From Callipepla californica brunnescens (taxonomy: Eukaryota; Chordata; Aves; Galliformes; Odontophoridae): a stretch of 64,000 nt of DNA. The notes under the pieces are model-generated. The model had not been told where the DNA came from and did no database searches. It was given only the letters and a program-made list of their open reading frames with translations. The stretch is taken from contig JALIRH010000039.1 in NCBI GenBank assembly GCA_023055505.1, forward strand, positions 1,116,001 to 1,180,000. The letters run 5' to 3'. Below, piece after piece: positions 47,821 through 57,894 of this stretch; the first letter of the stretch is position 1, and the number at the start of each line of letters is the position of its first letter. A program made the position numbers and the translations under genes.

Positions 47821-49478
47821 CTCTGCAAGATGCAGATGCCGCAGGGCAGAGCCTGAACCATTCACCATCCCCTCTACCCCAGTGCAGTCACTTGCCATGC
47901 CTCAGCTTGGGCATCCTGTGTCATGCACTTGATGCTGCTGCCGTGTCTTGACACCTGAAGGCAGATTTTCTGTCCTCGTTCAGGCTGGAACTGTGCTCTG
48001 TTAGCCGCCTGTCTCTGATGGCTGCAGTGGGGAGCCCCATCTTTGTGTCAGACAACATATGCAGAGCTGCTCATCCCTGTAGGGTGGCTGCTTGGTGTCC
48101 CCAGGGCAGGTAGGAATGGGAGGAGATTGCAGCCAGGGGACAGTGGGCACACACACAAAGGGGTGAAAACTTCCCTGCTTGGGTTCAGATGTGGTCAAAC
48201 TGGAGTCACGATGGAGAAAAGGAAGAAGGGGCTGAGAGCAGCAGCGATAAGGGCCTGACCCTGTGTCAGCAGAATGTATATCCTTAAGCATGTCTCCCTC
48301 TGCATCCCATTAAGCACTCTCTCCATACTGACCAAGGGCAAAGGGCTTAGCTGAACCAAAGCTTCGCTCAGTGCCTCAGCGATGCCATGCATCAGGATAC
48401 TGTTTTTCAGAAGTCACCTGTAGTAGAGGAGATAAGATCGTCTATTTCCTTGTTCTACCTAGAAAATGATGGATTTTCTTCCAAGAGAAATAAAATTACA
48501 AACGTAAGAAAAAACCCACCAGGAAACAGCGTATCAGGAAATCAGACAGACAGGGTGTATTTGCACTCGGGAGATGACTTGCTGCATTAATAGCAATCTG
48601 GCAGCCCGAGTGCAGCTTGGTGCTGTCAGCCCAACCATCTCCCTTAGCTGCTGTGCTGCTGACTGGGCACTGCGTACCGTGCTGTAACCCTGGACACATT
48701 TCAGCAGTACGTGGTAGAGATGCTGACTTTGGTTTTCCAACAGACATCTGACACACGACTAGGCTCATAAATGTATAGCTTGCTTTCCTACCTGAAAGCT
48801 TATGGGCACAAGCCTGTGTCTTCTTTATGGAAGTAATTCATGCATATATGAGACTAAGCCTTACCCCAGTATAGTACCTTTGGGTTTTTTGGGTTAAAGC
48901 AATGTAAGATGTTATCAGATGGATCTCATCTAACGTGCTGTGTTCCTACAAAGAACGCAGCTATTTTATTCTGCTGGGGTGAGAGCCAATCTCAAATCCA
49001 AACAGGAATTTATATCCATTTTAAATGGTTCTATCAAGTCATGAACCTTTGAATAGGGTCCTTCAAACGTTTCTTTCAAGCACTCTCTTTGAAATGCAAT
49101 TCTCCCCTTCTCCTTTTCCTTGAAGCTTCTATTCCAAGGTAGCTCTAATCTCCAGCAGCTGATAAGAGCAGTGCGGGGGAATTGCTGGAGGGCTCTCCCG
49201 GCACACAGGCACCTGTGAGAGCAGCAGGTGTGTGACCCCGTCCCACTCTGGGGTGGAAAACCCTCACCTGTGCTCCTTACACAAAGGGGAGAAAAAGGCC
49301 TGCAGCCCTCAGCGGCATGGTGCAGGTTCCTGTTGTTGTCTGTCCTGCTCATTTGTCTCCGTTGTCCACCTGAATCTTCCAGACTGTGCTGTGTTCTGAA
49401 AAAGTATTCTAGGATGTACTTGCTCTTTGTGGGCTTCTTTGTGCATGGCAGGAGATGCCCGGAACCTGGCTGAAGGAT
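47821..49478. other. Unique non-coding DNA, no supported gene
   Basis: No gene is visible. The longest frame is 177 codons on the minus strand (48966-49499). It runs into the adjacent G-rich tract and overlaps frames of 81 (plus) and 88 (minus) codons. No domain is recognised. Confidence 0.65.
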
Positions 49479-49546
49479 GGGGAAGGTGGGGAGGGGCACT
49501 GGGAATGGTGTGAGGAGATGGAGGGGCAGAGGGAGGGAGGTGGGGG
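49479..49546 (+). other. Two adjacent G-quadruplex motifs
   Basis: First motif, 49479-49503: G4, 5-base loop, G4, 1-base loop, G4, 4-base loop, G3. Second motif, 49523-49546: G4, 4-base loop, G3, 1-base loop, G3, 4-base loop, G5. Both satisfy the G3+N1-7 rule. The surrounding 49475-49560 is strongly purine-biased. Confidence 0.8.
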
Positions 49547-49904
49547 TGCGATGTCAGGAGGAGCTGCTGGAACACAGTTCTGATCCCTTACAATTTTAGT
49601 GAATCCTGCTTAGCTCCCTAGCTAACTGCTAATTAAAACTAGACATGTGGAAGTGGAGGATTACTGCTTCTTTGCGTTAATCCTGCAGATGCATGCAAAT
49701 GTGTCTCCATGGCACTGCTGAACTGCAGTGTCCCGGGCTGGAAGAGGGCAGCATATCCTCGCAGCTCAGGAAATGCTGTCTTGAGCTGGAAGCTGCAAAA
49801 TAGAACTGCACAAAGCAGCTATTGAAGGCCTCCATTTCTCAGTTCTGTTGGAGAAAAGCGACAGCTTTCTGTGAGGCAGTTGTTCAGACACAGGGTGGTC
49901 AGGC
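49547..49904. other. Short spacer, nothing recognised
   Basis: Unique DNA between the G-rich tract and a poly-T tract. Confidence 0.6.
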
Positions 49905-49920
49905 TTTTTTTTTTTTTTTT
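49905..49920 (+). repeat. Poly-T tract (T16)
   Basis: Sixteen consecutive T residues, followed by an A/T-rich 10-mer. No recognisable retrocopy lies beside it. Confidence 0.93.
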
Positions 49921-52304
49921 AATTTAAAAATCAGGAAGGAGAAGCCAGTAAGATGCTGCCTGTGTGCTAACCGGGAGCTGCCTGCGTGTGGGGTGCTATA
50001 TTTGCTTGGCAGCCTCTGCAGAGCCATTTTTCTTTCCATCCCATTCCTACAAGTAGTAACCAAGCAGGCTCGAAGGAGGAGACATAATGCCCCATTCCTC
50101 AGTCTGGAAAATCCAGTTCTAAAGTCATTAAATGGCCACAACCCTGTGACATGGGTATGGTTTAATTCCAGCCGTGAGGAGTGCTGAATGTACCCAGCCA
50201 CGAGGTGGGAACAGCACACTGGCAATCTAACATCAAGCAAGGATCACAGCACAGAGATCTGAAAAGAGGTGTGTGGCTGTCTGGCATCCTCCTGCAGCAC
50301 CCCACTCCAGCGCATTACTGCTGAAGTCGGGGTAGCTCTGAGATGATCTCTGCTCCCAGAGAGCAGAGCCATTGTCTTCCTAAGTGGGAAGCCATTCAAA
50401 CAAGAAATCAGTGAGCCTCATAGGTGAGACTGTCTGTCAGTGCCTGTGATGAAATATAGGTGGAAATACACGTGGTGTTTGCTGGTCAAGGGCAGACCTG
50501 CGACTCCAGACCTGCAGTCTCAGAACTTTTCAGGTTTAAGGAGGAATTGCATTTTCAAAATAAAACAAAGCTTTTTGGGATACTTGCAGCCCTGCAACGG
50601 CCTGCCAGAGGGACCGGTCCTGTTGCAGGGAGCTGAAAGTAAGCCCATGGATTCAGCAGGGAGAACTGACGGTGAGGTTGTGTGTCATTTATACACTGAT
50701 GCTGCCCCTGTAGGTTAGATCTCCATTTTTGTACAGTTTAGAAATGAAAGTAGTGTTTTTCTAATTGCCCTCAAAGCAGCATTTGCCAAACTGCTTGAAT
50801 TGTGGCATGAACCTACCTGAATCTTCACTGTTGGTTTCTTTTTATTGTGTAAATCCATTGGAGTTCTGTTTGCTTCCTGGTATCTGGAGACAAAAGAGGA
50901 GGAGTGTGGGGAAGTCACATCACCCATATTTGGGTGCCAGTGAGGCTTGAAATGAATTGTATTTTTTTATGACTAAATAGCTCATTACGCTTTACCCAAC
51001 CCAGGCTGCACTTCCCCATTTCTCAGCAGAACAACCAGACGTGTGTCATGGGCCAAATGAGGGTCAAAGCATTACCTTTGCTTTCAAACAACATTGCCTC
51101 GGCCCTGTTGTGTTCAGTGTTTTCTTTTATTGCTCTGGAAGCTGAAACACATTCCAGATGTGATTTTGCAAGGGCTCCCGCAAGGTCATCGCCAAGTCGA
51201 GGTGCTCTGGCTGCCTGCAGCGACCCCAAAGTGGCCTGGGGGGGAGGGGGTGCTCCCTGCCAGCCTGCAATGGGGGCTGTTGTGGCAGATATACCCTGGC
51301 TCCTCCTGCTGAAAGGAGCTTCTACTGTCTGCAAGACGAAGGACCATTGAGGGCTTGCCTCTGCCAACACCTCATTTGTTTCTTGACCACGTTGCTGAAG
51401 GCAGCAGATGGACAAAAGGTGCCTGGCAGGAGAAGGGAAATTTGTGCCTTGGAATGGGATGGCAGACAAGATAGATGATATTTGTGATCTCGACAGGAAG
51501 CATTTAGGAGTCTTAGCAAGGCTCTTGTTTTGTATTTCTACATGGGGCTTTTTTTTGCAGGAAAAAAAGTAAAGAAAGAAATGACTTCCTTGATGATATC
51601 ATTCCCCTCTCAATCCTTTAAGCTTACCAGACCTAAGTAACAACACTGGTGTCTATTAAAAATAAATGGCTGTTTTTTCTGCTACTGTTCCCTCAGGACA
51701 AATTCAGGCTCAAAGCATGAAGACAACATAAATTCCCTCTTCAATGTGTGCACTCTTATAGTCAGATTTTCAATGGTCCAAGTGCAAACAGGAGCGGGTA
51801 CCACGGAAAACCCAGCTGCAAATCTCTACCCCTTAGGAACTCTTATGCAAATGTTGATCCAGCCAGGCTCCTCGTGTGTGCAGAACTGTCACATCCCCAA
51901 CGCAGTGGGACTGAGGTTTAATCCCTGAACAGCAGCTTTAAGGGCAATGTGTGTTTCGGTTGTGTTCATCTTTCCAGCAACTGGGTGAGTAAGTGGAGTC
52001 CTCTGCTGCGGGCTGGAGTTTCTGAGTGCTGCCCAATTAGGCTTTCCTACCCATGCTCATCAGGCAGGGCAGGGGTGTGCTGAGCTGTCAGCCTCTTCTT
52101 AGAGGATCCACAAGAGAGGCCATTTCTGTCTCCCCAGTAACCAGATGATGAAACGGGTTGTTAGGAAGACCAAGCACACCGTGGTTAGGAGTATTTTGAA
52201 CCCCTAAAAAGATTTCTTTTTCTGATAATTTTCCCACTTGCCCTTTGAACCCAGGGAAATTTTTATTTTTCCTATTACACTTTGTGGAAGAATCCCTACA
52301 GGTT
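49921..52304. other. Unique non-coding DNA, no supported gene
   Basis: No gene is visible. Two G runs, of 7 and 5 G, lie close together at about 51237-51250. Frames of 148 (minus) and 100 (plus) codons at 51023-51469 overlap head to head. No transposon was recognised until the CR1 that follows. Confidence 0.65.
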
Positions 52305-52432
52305 GTGACCAGGCTGCCTCCGTTTGAATGAACACTTCCAGAGGTGGAGCATCCATGTCTTCTCTGGGCAGCCTGTTCCAGAAATTCCCCACTCTCTCTG
52401 TAAAGAGCTTCCCCCTGACATCCTGAAGTCAG
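52305..52432 (-). mobile_element. CR1 LINE fragment (reverse), ORF2/3' part
   Basis: Read on the minus strand it shows 'tttacagagagagtggggaa', 'ctggaacaggctgcccagag', 'aagacatggatgctccacct' and 'ctggaagtgttcattcaaac', matching the CR1 phrase order 'ctttac...gagagtggtgag...tggaacaggttgcccagagaagctgtggatgccccatccctggaggtgttcaaggcc'. The usual 3' UTR end is missing or too diverged to see. It is the only long reverse-strand CR1 in the window. Confidence 0.9.
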
Positions 52433-53519
52433 AAGGTCAGACATGGAGATTCTTCTTGACCATCATGCTGCACCATCAGCTGGGTGAATGACTAGAGGAT
52501 ACAGTGAGGGGGTTCCTCAGAAGTTGATTCCCTTAGATAAGCAATGCTCAATGATATGACCACCAGCCATGCCCTGCACAGCATGTGCCATGGGCTTCTC
52601 CTTGGGGCCTTAACCTCCTGGGTGTTTTCCAATTCATCTCACTTCCCCCTTCCCTCAGGATGGCTCCCTATGGCACATTTGTGAGCTTGCTGCGCAGTTA
52701 AGGGCTGTAATGACCCAAGTGATTGGGATTGGGGACTGCTGTGGCCTCTCAGGAGTGAAATATGGCTTTGTGTCTGCAAAGAGGTTAAAGCTGCTCCCCA
52801 GCAAGAGCAACGGAAGGAAATGCCCCGTAGCTAAATTTCATTTCAGTGTACAGTATGAGAACATGTGCAACCCATTACAATAAAGCTCTGGCTGGAAAAT
52901 GCCTAACCTATGCACTGTAAAACCTAATTAAGGGATTCCTTAAAAAACAAGGTTACCCTGCAGTATCAAGGAGTGGATAATGAGAAGCTGCTTTGTGTAA
53001 TCCAACCCTTTATCTTTAGGCCTTCAAGGTGTCGCCAGCCAGGGTCTGTCCCCTTGTTGTTGCTGAGGTCTTTATTGTAATCTCAGGCCCCACCACCACC
53101 ACAAGGTCAGCTCAGCCATCACTTGTGCAGGTGACCTGCCCACTTAGGTTTAGGTTGGCATAGTGTCTAACACATCCTCTTGAAGAAGGGAGAGTGAGGT
53201 CAGCCCTGAGGTCCGTGGCACCAACTAATCTGGAACTTGCGTGGGACTTTGTGGATGGATGCGTGCCAGAGACTTGTTGCAGGTAGTGAACAAGGGCAGA
53301 TTTATTTGCAGGCCAGGTAGCATGCAAGCACTCTTCTTGCCCTCGGGCTCACAGAATTATGGAGTGTTTCCTGTTGTGGTCATGGCTGTTAACGAAAGGT
53401 CAAAATGAAAAGCCCCCAATCTGTACATAGGCAAAGTCAACAGGAGCAGAGGCTGAGCCCCCTGTTATCACTGTCTGCATCTCCCCCTTTCCCGCCCAGC
53501 AGCTGAGCCTGAGAGCTAA
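52433..53519. other. Unique non-coding DNA, nothing recognised
   Basis: No gene is visible. A short (CAC)n run lies at about 53090-53102. Few open frames of any length occur between 52.5 and 55.2 kb. Confidence 0.65.
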
Positions 53520-53697
53520 GCTGAGTTTTACAATATCTGTAATTAGTCATTTTTATGGTGTGCTCATTTGCAATATTCTAGGTAAGGAGCTGTCAGTGTT
53601 TCCATTATATACCCTTCTGTTTGCAGCAGTTTATAACCAGGCTATAAAAACACACTCTGGGGCAAAGCTTGCCACATAAATTCCAGCAGAGAAGCTA
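53520..53697. other. AT-rich block resembling conserved non-coding DNA
   Basis: The block is low in CpG and repeats, has TAAT/ATTA words ('gtaattagtcatttttatgg') and is followed by 'gctataaaaacacac'. The texture resembles known vertebrate conserved enhancers. Conservation cannot be tested here. Confidence 0.25.
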
Positions 53698-53724
53698 TTT
53701 TTGTTTTGGTTTTGTTTTGTTTTG
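53698..53724 (+). repeat. (TTTTG)n microsatellite
   Basis: About five TTTTG/TTTG units with one interruption. Confidence 0.85.
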
Positions 53725-54970
53725 CTGTGTCACTTACAAATATGACTTTGAAATGCATTGGTAAATACAGAAAATCAGGTGGCTTCTTCCAGCGTGTGTT
53801 TAACCAGGTTTCAGTTCAGCAGTGCTAAAGGGATTAATTTCTGTGGCTTTCGGGTAGCCTAAATTTGCTATAATTGGACTGAAAGACTATCTGTAAACTA
53901 ACATCTGGATTTAGAGCTGTATTTACCACACGAATCGTGCTGAAATCGCTGGCTTGGAAGAGCTGCTGGAGGGCAGTTCCAGTGCTCCGCGTTCAGCCCT
54001 GATGTTGCACATACAGGCGTCCAGTGCTGTTTTTAACAGTACACACTGGAAGAAGATTTGGATACTGACAGAAGGCTTTGTGGATAAATAGAGGAATGGA
54101 TGCGGTGAAGTAGAAGAGTGGATTTTCAGTGGGAATTTTAGGTGGGTGAAGGGTTTGACCGTGTCAAAGTGTCTGTAGGGCTTAATGATCCTCGCTCACT
54201 CCTAGTGTGATTGGAAACATAAATTCAGGTGAATGTTTGAGATTTCCTTTAACAAACAGGGCTGGCGTGCTGCGGTTATTCCCTGAGGGATCTGGCGCTG
54301 GGAGTGCTGTGACAAAAGCATTACATTCCTCACAGGGGAAACACCAAAGCCTAAACACTGTGTCTTTGAGGACACAGACCAGTTAAGAACATTTTCCCTG
54401 TAACAAGGTCCAAGTTCTCCAACCCTTTCCCTGCATAAAATATAAAGAACTGATTTATCTCCTTCAAGAGCAAGGGCTACAAAATCTGCTCCTCATCTTC
54501 TTTTGATGATTTTGCGGTATGTTTCTCTGATCCCCAGTCTGATCCTTTTAATTTCAAAAGCTTTAATCAAAACCTCTTAACAATACACTCACTTACTGGT
54601 TTTGCGGTTTACATTTAATTCTGATTGATTTTTTTAAAAGGAGGGTTGCATTAAGATGCTATGGCTTCTGTTTTGAGTGATTCATTAATACATGCCTGGG
54701 ATGGCACAACCCCACTCAGACTGAAGCTTTGTGTTGACAGACCACTGAAATAATACCCTGTGTGTGACTTCCCAGGGAGCAAATAAAGAGAGCTTTTACC
54801 AGCGAGACCTTAAATCCTTATCGTATCATGCAGGAGTGCTCAGCCAGGGCCTGGAAACCCATAGGCATAACGTGGAGCCAAATGGCCCCGTACAGAGCTG
54901 ATGGCTCTGAGTTGCACTTTGGGTTCCCTCAGCCTGGGCAGAAGCAGCGTATCAATTTGTACAGGAGGGC
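53725..54970. other. Unique AT-rich DNA, no open frames
   Basis: Almost no open frame of 60 codons or more on either strand. It contains many TTAAT, AATTAAT and GATT words and no recognisable repeat. Possible regulatory DNA. Confidence 0.5.
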
Positions 54971-55046
54971 AATTAAACTGGGCCGAGCTACTGCCAGATG
55001 AATTAAAATAATAGGATCTGGTTTTCGGGTTTAATGATGGGATTAG
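54971..55046. promoter_or_regulatory. Cluster of homeodomain core sites
   Basis: Five TAAT/ATTA cores lie at 54972-54975, 55002-55005, 55009-55012, 55032-55035 and 55042-55045. This density within 75 bases, in a region without repeats, suggests an enhancer bound by homeodomain factors. The role is inferred from motif density only. Confidence 0.33.
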
Positions 55047-56817
55047 TGAGTGAGAAACAGTTTTGCAGGAACGCTGCCTTGTCAGATGGAGGAGAGTGGC
55101 TGCACGTGATTGCGTTTAACTGGGCTTTCCTAGAGGCACTTGGCTGGTATCTGAGAGCTGGTCCACTTGCTGCCTCGAATGTAAAGAAAGTTGAGTGACT
55201 GCCTTATTTTTATGAACTGAAATACAGGTCTGATTGCAGAAATCCAAGCAATGCAGAAGATCCAGAGTTCAAGCTGTCTAAAAACAGCTTCTTCCTCTCA
55301 TCATGGCTCTGCAGCCACAGCACCCCTTCAACCGTATGAGTCCACTGAAGTTGTGTTATCTTCCCAACATTGACTTCTGCCATTTGTTTCAAGCAAACCC
55401 GGAGAAGTAGGTTTTCTTAGGAAAAAAATACTCTCATTGTCTTGGGTGATCAGAGTTGGTGCTAAAGGGGAAAAGTGGGGGCAGAAGGGTCCAATCTATG
55501 GAAGTATCTGTCACTCACGGTGCAACTGTTGTCTTTACAGCAACACTCAGCTGTGGCCTTTTATCTCAGCTGGATGGCTCTAGGGCCCTTTACAGCTCTC
55601 TTGCAAAGCTGAGTGCTATTTAAATCTGTCTCCGGAATGACGATGGAGGGGTTTTTACTCAAAGTCTTGTAGTGATTTTGGGAAAGAAACCCTTGAGTTG
55701 GCTCTGGCAAGTTTCATTTTGTATTTTCTCTTAGCCTTTGGCTCTAGGTACATAGAGGTCTCTTGGCACCTTCACACCTGAGTGCCCTGGACATCTGCTG
55801 TGAGTTCACATGAGAAAGGAGCTGGCTCGGAATGGGGCAGATCTGGAAACTGTCTTCTCCAGGTGACCAGTCTGAATTCAGCCCACGGTGGTGGAAATTC
55901 AAACCACTTTGGTGTCCTGTAATATGAATCCATCTCAGCCCAAGTCCCAGAATTACTTTGTCTCCATCAGAAGAAAGTGATCAAAATCACTGCTCTTGCT
56001 GGATGTCCCTATAGAAAAGTCCTGGAGTAAATGAGCCATGAAAACTCTTCACACAGAGCTCTTTCTCTGTGCTTCATGCAGCCAAGCATTGCACCATATT
56101 TTTTAGGAAAACACTGGAGAAGTTTGTTCTGGGTATAAGCAGAGTGCTTACATCTTCATAACTGTCCAGAAAACTCTTCTAAGGAGGCATAAATGCAAGA
56201 AAATAATTCCCTCCTGTACTATATCTGATGCCAAATACCTGAAAGATGGAGGGGGCATTGCACACTGGAAAAGAATTAAGGGATGGGAAAGCAGTGCATA
56301 GCAGTTTGTGTAGGATCTTCTCTCATATTTCTGTCTTCATCATGTACATTTGTAACTCGTCAGTGCAAAATTATTCATCGTGGCCCTGCTAAAATCCTGC
56401 TTCACTTCCGATTCTCTTTTCCCCCAAAGAGTTATCATCTCTTTTCAGCTCAATAGCTTGCATTAATATTTGGATCTTCTTGGTTATGTCTGTTTGCTTG
56501 GAACGAGCTTTCTTCTCCATCACTCTGATCAACTTTGCTTATGGTCCCTTGGTACACCAACTTGCCGCATTAGTGAAACTTAAGGAAGCCTGACCTTCCT
56601 CACCAAGCTCAGAGAGGGGAACACAGGTTCAAAGCAGCCAGCTGACAGCATTTTGCATGCCCTTCCTTCCAAAAACACGAAGTGCCTTTCAGCAGAGCCA
56701 CCCTAGAACAGCCAGCAGCACGCAGTGGCAGCCCAGGCACCAGTCTCCCTCCGCGAGCTATCGGGTGGCTGTGATGGGACAGCTTCAGCTATAAGAAGGG
56801 AGTAGGCTGGGAAAACA
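55047..56817. other. Unique non-coding DNA, nothing recognised
   Basis: No gene is visible. Only one 60-codon frame occurs (55210-55392, minus strand) before the long frame that follows. Confidence 0.65.
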
Positions 56818-57106
56818 TCATGCCAGAGACATTTTCTGCAAAGAGATGAGAACCGGTGTCCTGCTTCTTGGTGACAAGTGAGATGCCAGAGCAAGGCTGG
56901 GTAGCACCATGCAGCTGGAATGCAATCCCGCCTTCCTGCTAGGAGCGGGACAAAAAGTCTTCCTTGCCTCTCCCAGGCTCTGCAGCTTTCTGATGTCAAC
57001 AACAGCAGCAGGAGGCTTCAGGCACGTTCCCGGCAGCTGATCGTATTTATCAAGTTCATGTTCTTCTTCTTTTTTTTCGTTTTCCTTAAATACCAAGGTC
57101 CGGGAG

Positions 57107-57122
57107 CCACAAGATGGCCGCG
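57107..57122 (+). promoter_or_regulatory. CTCF/YY1-like composite site
   Basis: CCACAAGATGGCCGCG agrees with the CTCF core CCASYAGRKGGCRS at 12 of 14 positions. It also contains AAGATGGCCGC, a close match to the YY1 consensus AAnATGGCGGC. CpG dinucleotides are scarce around it but cluster in this word and at 57376-57392. Occupancy is inferred. Confidence 0.42.
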
Positions 57123-57449
57123 TTCCAACTCCGGCCCCTTTGAGCATAGAGAAATGTGTGCTGGGGGCTGGAGCGGGGACATGCTTTCTCCATGTGAGCC
57201 AAAGAACAAACAGCAGAGCCCTCCACGGGGACTGATTGTTGACATGTTTATGATGATGAAGTGGGGTAGAGCTCTCAAAGGGGGATGTAAGAAATGAAGA
57301 AGTAAAGTGTGACACTGCTGAGGGCCTATATAATACTAAATATTGTAGGAAACTGCATTTTCTTCCTATTTGTGACCGCTTCGCCGAGCGGTTGGAGAAG
57401 TCCCTTCCCAGCTGTCCATCACGTGTTCCCCATTTGGAGCTGTAGCTGT

Positions 57450-57464
57450 AACAACAACAACAAC
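57450..57464 (+). repeat. (AAC)5 microsatellite
   Basis: Five perfect AAC units. It lies inside the 358-codon minus-strand frame, where it contributes a run of Cys codons. Confidence 0.9.
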
Positions 57465-57894
57465 CCAGCAGGCGCCAGGAGCAGGGAGCAATGGGGCTGA
57501 AGTTACAGGGACTCTCACCGTAATTTATAGCCCTGCTCAAAAAGTGTGAAAGATACAATGCTATGTGCCTGGAAATCCTACCCAGAGGACAGCTTACAAA
57601 TGCTAAGTAGGTATTGGAATACCCTGGCTGACTGGGGCCTGCCATTACGCCTGGGGTTACAGGCAAGAGCACTTCATCTTCCTCAGTATGTGTCTGCGCC
57701 GTGGGATGGTCCCTGGATGTGCTGCCCAAGGTCATACCTCCCACCTGACATCTAAAGGAGGAAATAGAATGAGGGAGCTGGGTTAAAGTCTCCCTGGTGG
57801 TGATGTGCATTCTTCTGTACCCAGCAGCCCTAATGGGCCACTCTTTATGGCCGTACTTCCCCTCTGACCATGCTGTTGCAGCACTCAGGAGCAT

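Larger units (their letters stand above)
56818..57894 (-). other. 358-codon open reading frame, function unknown
   Basis: This is by far the longest open frame in the window. It starts at an ATG on the minus strand (57894) and ends at 56818. I recognise no domain. Residues about 150-157 are a Cys/Tyr/Ser run encoded by the (AAC)5 microsatellite at 57450-57464. Near residues 270-285 is a Lys/Glu-rich run encoded by a pyrimidine tract. No clear signal peptide or membrane segment is seen. Composition is rich in Ser, Leu, His and Cys, as in non-coding frames, and a 125-codon frame lies on the other strand inside it. Length is the only evidence for coding. It could be a lineage-specific or lncRNA-borne frame, or chance. 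Confidence 0.13.

Noticed and set aside
48966..49499. 177-codon minus-strand frame
   Set aside because: No domain. It starts inside the G-rich quadruplex tract and overlaps other frames.
57376..57395. tRNA Leu/Ser D-arm-like word GCCGAGCGGTTGG with a small hairpin
   Set aside because: No B box, acceptor stem or anticodon arm follows, so it is not a tRNA gene.
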